Under the pieces are notes generated by a model that saw only the letters and a program-made list of their open reading frames with translations, was not told the origin of the DNA and searched no databases. DNA of 64,000 nucleotides from Trematomus loennbergii (taxonomy: Eukaryota; Chordata; Actinopteri; Perciformes; Nototheniidae), in the NCBI GenBank assembly GCA_012861695.1, contig JAAOOA010000184.1, positions 62,001 through 126,000 of the forward strand. The letters are read 5' to 3'. The position numbers and the translations under genes are program-made. Of the stretch, positions 57,008-64,000 are shown piece by piece. Numbering within the stretch: position 1 is the stretch's first letter; each line of letters starts with the position of its first letter.

Positions 57008-60000
57008 ACAAGGATTCAAGATGGCGCCTGTGTCGGCTCGCCGCTCGCTTAGCTCTCTACCTTTAGCTATCCTGTTTTTGTTTTATGTTTGTCAGAATGT
57101 CTCTGCTCTGCTCGTTTATGATCGCCAAGCTCTCCTCCACCTCAGACCCTCACTGGAGTTGATATTGCTGCCCAAACCTACATCTGGCAACCATAAATCG
57201 CCCCCCCCCCCTCTACTGTCGGATATCCCCACTTACCTACGCCGGTCACACTGCATCCTGCCTCGCCGAAAGCGCTTTCGACGACGGGGAAAGCATGGTG
57301 GTGCACTGGTCCATCTTAAGGCATACCTGACGGCTTCTTCTGTGAATTATCCACGCCTCGGATGTCATGGCCCTCCCGCTGGACGCCATGTGAGGGATCG
57401 GTGGATTCGCCCCGTTTTTCCGGAGCTCCGGACTCTGAGGGGCCCGCTGGCAGCTCCTCCTGCCCGACTGACTGCTCCCGGCCCGCGCGGCGTTCAACAC
57501 GCACATCTTCGTCAGCTGAGACGCACTACACCTTCGGCAAGCCCGGAGCGAAAACTTTGCATGGCTTTGCTAAATGCTAGGTCGATAGCAAACAAAACGT
57601 TCCTGCTAAACGACTTCTTCACCTCTCGTGAACTGGATTTTATGTTCCTGACGGAGACCTGGGCCCACGCTGGCGAGTATACACCGTTCTCTGAACTTCT
57701 TCCTCCTGACTGTACATTCTTCAGCCCCCCGTGCCACTGGCCATGGTGGGGGCTTAGCATCAGTGTTTAGAGCTAGCCTCCAATGCCGATTGCTTCACCC
57801 TGTATCTAGCTATGCCAGCTTTGAGTTGCAGCTTTTTGAACTGAACCCGGCCTCGCCTATACTCTGTGCAGTCGTGTATCGTCCGCCAAAGTGTAATAAG
57901 GATTTCATAAATGACTTTTCTGACTTTCTGTCCGGGATCATGGTGAAATATGATCGTGTTTTGATCTCCGGAGACTTCAATGTCCATGTGTGTTGCGAGT
58001 CCAAACCTCTGGTTAGGGACTTTTTAAATCTCCTTGATTCCTTTGCTCTCGTTCAGTCCGTGGCTGGTCCAACACACGAAAAAGGACACACTTTGGACTT
58101 AGTATTATCGTTTGGACTGTCTGTATCTGTGGATGAAATATGTGCAGCAACGCGTATCTCAGACCATTTACCGGTTCTGTTTACAACCTACATCCCTTCC
58201 GCAGGAGTCGAATCACGTGTCCCGGGCGTCGTCTGCGTCGATTAACCCCTTGACTGCCTCACAGTTCTCTGATGTTTTTAATGCTTCTCCGATCTGTAAA
58301 TTAGATGTGAACTGTGCTTTTAATGCTGATGAGCTTATCTCCATGTTTGATCGACATGCACACTAATACTGGATTCTGTTGCTCCTTTTACGCTTAGACG
58401 CACCAAAGTTCTATCAGAGCCGTGGCTCAATGACTGTACTCGTGCTCTCAGACGCGCTTGCAGGCGTGCAGAGAGAAAATGGAAAAAGGATAAACTCCAT
58501 GTCTCCCTAGAAATCCTTCGTGCTTGCCTTTCTGACTACCAGACGGCAGTCAAAGCAGCCAAAACAGAGCACATTTCTCTGTTAATCTCCAAAAACAGCC
58601 ATAAACCTCAGGTTCTTTTTAATGTCCTCAACTCTATCATTAATCCCTGTGATGTTTCTTCTATTGTCCCATCGACTACTCTCTGTGATAAGTTTCTTAC
58701 ATTTTTTATTGAAAAGGTATCTGCTCTTAGGCTAGCCCACACTAGTGCTACCCCAGATCCTGCTCCTTTTCTGTGCCCTGCTGTCCTCGACCACTTTGAG
58801 CCTGTATCCCTCTCTTCTCACTCGGATGTAGTCAAGCACCTGCGGCCGACAAACTGCACCTCAGACAGCATTCCCTCTCGCCTTCTCAGAGATGTTTTTG
58901 ATTCAGTTGGAGCAAGTATTTTATTACTTTTAAACACCTCTCTTACTCAGGATGTGTCCCAGCTGCCTTCAAACATGCCGTGGTTAAGCCACTCCTTAAA
59001 AAGAAAAATCTCGACCCCTCCATTCTCGCAAATTTTAGGCCCATCTCCCAGCTACCTTTTTTATCAAAAGCCCTGGAGCGAGTAGTCTACGCCCAGCTGC
59101 AGTCTTTTTTAACCATCCATGGAATCCATGAAAAGTTTCAGTCTGGCTTCAAACCCATGCACAGCACTGAAACAGCCCTTTTAAGAGTTTTTAATGATCT
59201 GCTCCTAGCCGCCGACTCAGGTAGCCCAGCTGTCTTGGTGCTGTTAGACCTGACAGCTGCCTTTGACACTGTGGACCATAGCATCCTGCTGTCACGGCTT
59301 GAACAGTCCGCTGGCATCACAGGCTCTGCCCTTGCATGGTTCAGGTCCTACCTGACAGACCGTAGCTTCTCGGTACAGCTAGGTGCCTTCTCCTCTGCCA
59401 AAGCCCCTCTTACCTGTGGGGTTCCCCAAGGCTCGATTCTGGGCCCCATCCTTTTTCTACTGTACATACTGCCCCTAGGTTCAATCTCACAAAACATAAC
59501 ATTCCCTTCCACTGCTACGCCGACGATGTACAGATCTATCTGCCTCTCAAAGCAAATGTCACACACTCACTACAGCAGTTGATGGACTGCTTAGCAGAGA
59601 TAAAATCCTGGCTGAGCAAAAACTTCTCAACCTCAACGAGAGCAAGACTGAGGTCATCTTTTTTGGACCGCAACCTCCAGCCTCTCCGGTTGATATTCTG
59701 GGCTCTATCAAAAAAAACATCCTCCCCTCGGTCATGAACCTTGGAGTGACCTTCACTAGCACTTTTAAATTCGACAAGCAGGTCAGCACCGTAGTAAAAT
59801 CCTGCTTTTTTAAATAAGACTATTGGCCAAAACCAAGTCGTATTTATCTTTTAATGACTTAGAAAGGGTTATTAACGCCTTTGTAACCTCGAGACTGGAC
59901 TATTGTAACGCTCTGTATGTGGGTATGGACCAGGCCTCAATTAAACGCTTACAGCTAGTCCAAAACGCTGCTGCACGTTTGCTGACTGGCCACAAAAAGC

Positions 60001-60404
60001 GTGACCACATCACCCCTATTCTGGCCTCACTACACTGGCTTCCAGTTCGGTTCAGAATTGATTTTAAAATCCTTTTATTTGTTTTTAAAGCACTAAATGG
60101 GCTGGCTCCGGCCTATATAGCTGAACTGCTCCAGCGCTACACCCCAGCCAGAGCTTTAAGGTCTGCTGACCAGCTGCTGCTGGTAGTGCCCAAGACCAGG
60201 CTAAAACCCGAGGGCACCGAGCCTTCGCAGCAGCTGGCCCTAGGCTCTGGAACACTCTGGAACACAGATATATCTGTTGTAATTTATTGTCGTTTATTGT
60301 GATTTGTAGTAATGTGTTTTTATTACATGTACAGCACTTTGGCTCGACCAAAAATCGCTTTTAAATGTGCTATATAAATAAAACCTGATTTGATTTGATT
60401 TGAT
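57008..60404 (+). mobile_element. nearly full-length L2-clade LINE
   Basis: It begins at aagatggcgcctgtg and ends with tgctatataaataaaacctg and TTGAT repeats (60,404). A pre-endonuclease region, endonuclease and reverse transcriptase follow in order on the plus strand, separated by several frameshifts. Inserted antisense in the env region of the old retrovirus. No clear target duplication. Confidence 0.9.
57021..60302 (+). pseudogene. L2 LINE ORF: endonuclease and reverse transcriptase, frame-broken
   Basis: The start at 57,021 (MAPVSARRSLSS) has a hydrophobic leader and a basic region. The endonuclease begins LLNARSIANKTF (about 57,565) with LTETW, then after a frameshift near 57,750 has VYRPP, GDFNVH, GHTLDLVLS and SDHLPVLF, the expected catalytic motifs. 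A degenerate linker spans 58,245-58,980. The reverse transcriptase frame at 58,980-59,582 has [19 protein letters not shown] and [10 protein letters not shown]; the YADD box (about 59,517) is in another frame. The C-terminal domain is 59,823-60,302 (LDYCNALYVG, LHWLPV). All catalytic motifs remain, but at least four frameshifts make it inactive. Confidence 0.85.
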
Positions 60405-60409
60405 CCAAC

Positions 60410-60562
60410 CAAAAAGGTGCCAAGTGTAATGAACACAATCAACAATGCTATTCTGACTCTTATCCCTAGGGGACCCCACAATTGCTTTGGCTTTGTTCTT
60501 GACATAATCTCAATTTTATCCATGGTTGTGTCAGTTACAGAATTTAAATGATGAGTACACAA
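60410..60562 (-). pseudogene. env signal-peptide region
   Basis: Minus frame from 60,562 has a charged N-terminus and a long hydrophobic segment (IALLIVFITLGTFLV), as expected for a retroviral envelope leader. It runs directly into the LINE tail, which marks the insertion point. Confidence 0.5.
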
Positions 60563-60754
60563 ATAACGTATGCAAAAATAGAAACAAAACGTTGGACTCT
60601 TTTTCAGGTGTAAAACAAAAATAGGTTTTCACTTTAGTGTACTATCTATACAAATCTAAAGACAATTCGTCTTTTGAGCTGTTGCTATCTCAATGTCTCT
60701 TGATCTTATTTCTATTTATTGTTTTGTTCCACCTCCCTTTGTAGCCAGACTTCA

Positions 60755-60976
60755 TCACAGCACAATCAAGTTTCTGTTTTCAGGTCTCAACAGCTCCAGG
60801 TCAGGTGTATCTTCGCCCCTTGAACTGCAGTCGGTGTAAACAGGAGGACTTGGTAAGGACCCTCCGTCTTGGGCGAGTACTAGGTTTTCGTCTTCATCCT
60901 TTGGGTGAAAACCCATCGTCTTGACCTCACTAGCTGTGTGGACACAATAGTTTTCTGTGTGGGGGAACAACATCAC
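60755..60976 (-). pseudogene. C-terminal integrase scrap of pol
   Basis: The minus strand near 60,870-60,830 reads EGPYQVLLFTPTAVQG, which matches the C-terminal beta-barrel of gamma-like retroviral integrases. The catalytic core and all reverse transcriptase are missing between here and gag. Confidence 0.55.
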
Positions 60977-61181
60977 TCGTAATGTCTTTCCTTCTCATAA
61001 TTACAAAAATAGTCTGCTAAATGTTCTTCCATGTTTTAATCTTCTTCTACTAATCTGTGGATGCTTTATATTTAAATGCAATATGCTACTCACAATTTTT
61101 TAATAACATTCAACCTCTCCCTCCTGTGGTGACAGATATGGCTCTATATAGCTGAATTTCAAAATGCTCTTCTGGGCTTCC

Positions 61182-62302
61182 TCATTGGTATGGATGATAC
61201 CAGGCTGTCAGTGGCATTTGATTCATGTTTGGAAATCCTGTTCCTCTTTGACATCCCTGAGACCCCCTGCCTCTGTTGTAGTCATGGAAACCTCCCCTGG
61301 GGTAACTGTGTGGAGGGCCGTTGTTTGGTGCTTGTTGCTGATATTGTGGTGGGTGTTGCGGACAATCTCTGGACCAATGCCCCAACTGACCACATATGAA
61401 GCAACCGCCATTCTGGACACCTCTTGTTCTTCCTTTGCCTCTTAGTCTTACTCGGAAACCTCCTCCACCTCTTTGTGGGTTCTGCATGTGGTTCCACGAC
61501 CATTCTTGGGTTTGAACTGGCGGAGGTGTCCCCCGGCCTTCTCTGCTAGTATGGCCATCTCTGAAGACTTCCCCTCCCTTCTCCTGTTCTTGTTCCTACA
61601 AGCTTCGTTGTCTTTCTCAGCTACCTGTATCTTCAAAAGTCTTAGTTGCAGTGCTTCCCGTTCTGTCTTTTGTGTTTCTCTTTCTTCTGTGATTTCTTCT
61701 CATCGTATGTTCTCTTCTATCAGCTGTTTGGATTTACTGGTTAGCATTCTTACTTCATACTCCAATTCTTTGACACTGTTGTCTGTGGAGACTCCATTCA
61801 ACTGCAAGACTTCTCCTATAAATCCAACATTTGGGGAGGGAGGAGGGACTTCTGCAAGGCTTAGATACAGCTTCGGAGTTTGGATAACTGGAGCCTCTTT
61901 TGTTTTTTCTGCTATGTCTCTCCTCACTGGCAGGTCTGCTACTTGAACTACATTTATGCTGTCTGCCAATACTGGGCTGGCATATTCCAGATGGAGTACC
62001 AGACTTGTAACTCTTATAAATCTTTGTTCAGCTTCCCTCCATACATTTAGCTGTTGTAGGCATTGTTCATGCTCATAGTCGAGTACTGCTCTTCTATGGG
62101 CTTTTGTTGGTCCAAGCTGATCATCTGCTGGGATCAATCCTCTCGTTTGCCACTGCTTCAACAGTTCCTCTATTTGGTTCCATGTGTTCTGTCTATCATT
62201 TGGATTTGTCATAGCATCTGACCTTATGTGTACCCTCTCCTTAATATCTGCAGTTGAGCCTGGCACTGCGAGTGCTCTTAACTTGGTGTCTTTTGGCGAC
62301 AT
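61182..62302 (-). pseudogene. retroviral gag
   Basis: The frame 62,302-61,700 gives a 200-residue capsid-like protein with a Pro-rich segment (EVPPPSPNVGF). The frame 61,487-61,182 gives a basic, Gly/Arg-rich nucleocapsid with a zinc knuckle, CFICGQLGHWSRDCP (C-x2-C-x4-H-x4-C). The frames between (61,700-61,487) are shifted. When active, these would form the virion core and bind genomic RNA. Confidence 0.7.
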
Positions 62303-63037
62303 GTTTCTTAAATACTTGGATTAAATTATTAAATTATCAAAGATGAATTACTAATCCACTGAATAGTACCTTTGTATTCTTTATAAAATCCTATGTCATC
62401 TGAACTTAACTTTAATTCTTTATGTTTTGTTTTTTTAAACAGAAATTGGTAAACTAAATTAAAATTTTGAAATTATGCAAATTTTAAAATCAAAATATGA
62501 AAATAGGAATATGGTGAAAATCCAAATATGCTCTGTACAGTGTATACTCAAGTGTATGAAATTATGCAAATGTTTTAAACTGTGTTAACTTCAATAAAAT
62601 GGTGTTTGTGTATTCTACAGTCTAGGTTGAAAGACTATTATGTAAGGTTTCTTATTTTAAAATTAGAAACCACATGTAATTTTATCTGTGTGTGGTGAAG
62701 TATGTGTTAATTTATAACACTTGAAATTAAATTTCAGCATATAATAGTAATTCTAACTAAAATGTGTTATGTGTCGTATTTTTAAGTTATGTACTACTGT
62801 AATGTGTAACAATTTAGTACAACCAGCAGTGTGCTGTTGTACTTTTCATTTTCATCCACCAGAGGTGGCTGTAGTGAAACTGACTTCTGTTTAACAAGAA
62901 GAAAATTACAATATGGTTCAGTCCAACTTTCCTAGTGATTAAAATGTCTAAACACCCTTGAGAAATTGGAAACAATAAAACATAAACACGTCAAAACACA
63001 TTTGCAAGCACTAATATTTACAATCAGTTTGGATAGC
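62303..63037. other. no gene seen
   Basis: AT-rich. It lies where the 5-prime LTR and leader of the minus-strand retrovirus should be, but I found no matching LTR partner near 53 kb. Confidence 0.45.
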
Positions 63038-63426
63038 TTAAAGGTAGGGTAGGTAAGTTTAAGAAACCGGCTCGAGATACACTTTTTGTTATATTCCATG
63101 GAATGCTCTTAACATCCCGATAGCAATGAATATCTTAAGTGCTTTGACAAAAAATCCATTAAAAAAATTGATCTGTGGAAGACGTAGTACTGTAAAAAGC
63201 ACGACCAATCATTTTAGCCGGCCCGGCTAAAATAACTGGATGGCCTACCTGCCTGTCAGCCTTCCATCTGTGCACAAACTTATCTCGTGCCCTCATTGGT
63301 CATGTGCGCGTTTGTGTGTGTTGGAGGAGGGGCTCTATAAGGAAGTGGCAGATTTTCTCCGGTTGTGTATTTTAAAATTCTAGCGATATCGAGCCGGTTT
63401 CTCAAACTTACCTACCCTACCTTTAA
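63038..63426. mobile_element. TTAA-flanked MITE
   Basis: Ends ttaaaggtagggtaggtaag and cttacctaccctacctttaa are perfect 20-bp inverted repeats including TTAA at each edge. Inverse-orientation relative of 25,714-26,089. Confidence 0.9.
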
Positions 63427-64000
63427 AATCCAATATCTGACAACACACTGCACAGTGAAGAATACAATACTCCTTAACAAAGACAAAACTCCAACAACAA
63501 TATTTATAGATAAACCGATTCAGCAAAATGAACTCTTCTCTAATTCAAATTGTGACAAAGGAACAATGATTTGTCTTTCACAAGATGGTGGTCAGAACGA
63601 ATTACTTGACCTCATGGGGTCAAACTAAATGGATGACAAAGAACAAAGGGATCTTTGAATTTCCTTTCACAAAATGGCGACTGCCATTTGTTCGTTCGTC
63701 ATGGCAATATGGTCTAGCTGCGGCCGCGGCCAGTACACGACACTACACGACACGCCCACCTGACACGACACTACGGTGGCTGAGAGACATTACCGTACAT
63801 GGCAGATTAAAAGCGAATTGACGACACTTATTATTATTGAGATCGTACATGGCAGATTAAAAACGAATTGCAAATGTTATTGTAGCATTTTAAGCAACTA
63901 TTAGGCAAATAAATTAATAACCTAGTCTATCCGTTTGAGACACAACAGTATAACTTTCAACCCAAATCATTTTGTCAACAAACGGTGGTTTAGTAAACTT
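63427..64000. repeat. no gene; short direct repeat
   Basis: cgtacatggcagattaaaag (about 63,794) recurs at about 63,844 with one change. Otherwise nothing recognisable. Confidence 0.55.

Larger units (their letters stand above)
53100..62302 (-). mobile_element. endogenous retrovirus, decayed, minus strand
   Basis: In minus orientation the order is gag (62,302 to about 61,182), a C-terminal integrase scrap (about 60,900-60,780), the env signal region (60,562-60,410), then further env-like pieces (56,983-56,735 and about 54,090-53,332). The order gag-pol-env fits a retrovirus. Pol is nearly all deleted. An L2 LINE sits inside env and a long-TIR element sits in its distal part. I could not identify paired LTRs. 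Stops and frameshifts are frequent; it is inert. Confidence 0.65.

Noticed and set aside
1..64000. tRNA, rRNA or snRNA genes
   Set aside because: No stretch with recognisable A and B boxes or cloverleaf was found by eye; a covariance-model search would be needed to be sure.

Overview
The window reads as repeat-dense, intron- and transposon-rich DNA of a ray-finned fish, probably a spiny-rayed teleost. The reasons are an L2-clade LINE with the teleost-style tail (TATATAAATAAA followed by TTGAT repeats), several hAT elements with BED or ZBED-type transposases, TTAA-flanked piggyBac-type elements, a tRNA-Pro-primed LTR element, a fish-type endogenous retrovirus and GC-poor spacers. The group assignment is inference. 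I found no convincing single-copy host gene, tRNA, rRNA or CRISPR array. Nearly every coding signal belongs to a mobile element and most are broken.

Layout. 1-2.3 kb is non-coding and holds a curious 20-bp terminus flanked by an 8-bp duplication. 2.3-5.7 kb is a hAT element (perfect 8-bp target duplication) carrying LINE and TTAA-MITE debris. 5.8-13.6 kb is a local tandem duplication, about 1.7-2.0 kb per unit, in three decaying copies. The first copy was hit by a ZBED-type hAT (6,581-10,327), and the second copy still has the empty target site. 13.6-21 kb is a second duplicated region (unit about 1.5 kb) whose second copy carries a 2.9-kb insert; the first copy again keeps the empty site. 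22-26.8 kb is a pile of MITEs and a decayed hAT.

The centre of interest is 26,800-42,001, a 15.2-kb composite bounded by a perfect 8-bp direct repeat (GTCCCGAC). It holds a four-part THAP9/P-element-type transposase gene on the plus strand and, convergent to it, an SGNH/GDSL-hydrolase-like gene on the minus strand. Five younger insertions add about 5.6 kb, so the underlying element was about 9.6 kb. The 2.9-kb insert at 17,468-20,399 has the same terminus and remnants of both genes in the same convergent order, so the pairing occurs twice independently. I infer a two-gene P-superfamily transposon: transposase plus hydrolase.

42.8-49.7 kb is a hAT transposon with a multi-exon transposase, split by a young, internally deleted LTR retrotransposon. 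49.7-52.4 kb is a piggyBac-like element with a first transposase exon and a hAT-type MITE at its second-exon acceptor. 53.1-62.3 kb is an old retrovirus on the minus strand (gag, a scrap of pol, env pieces), split by a nearly complete plus-strand L2 LINE (57.0-60.4 kb) and by a long-TIR element. 62.3-64 kb has one TTAA MITE and no gene.

Splice sites, phases and protein families were read by eye; no alignment was run.
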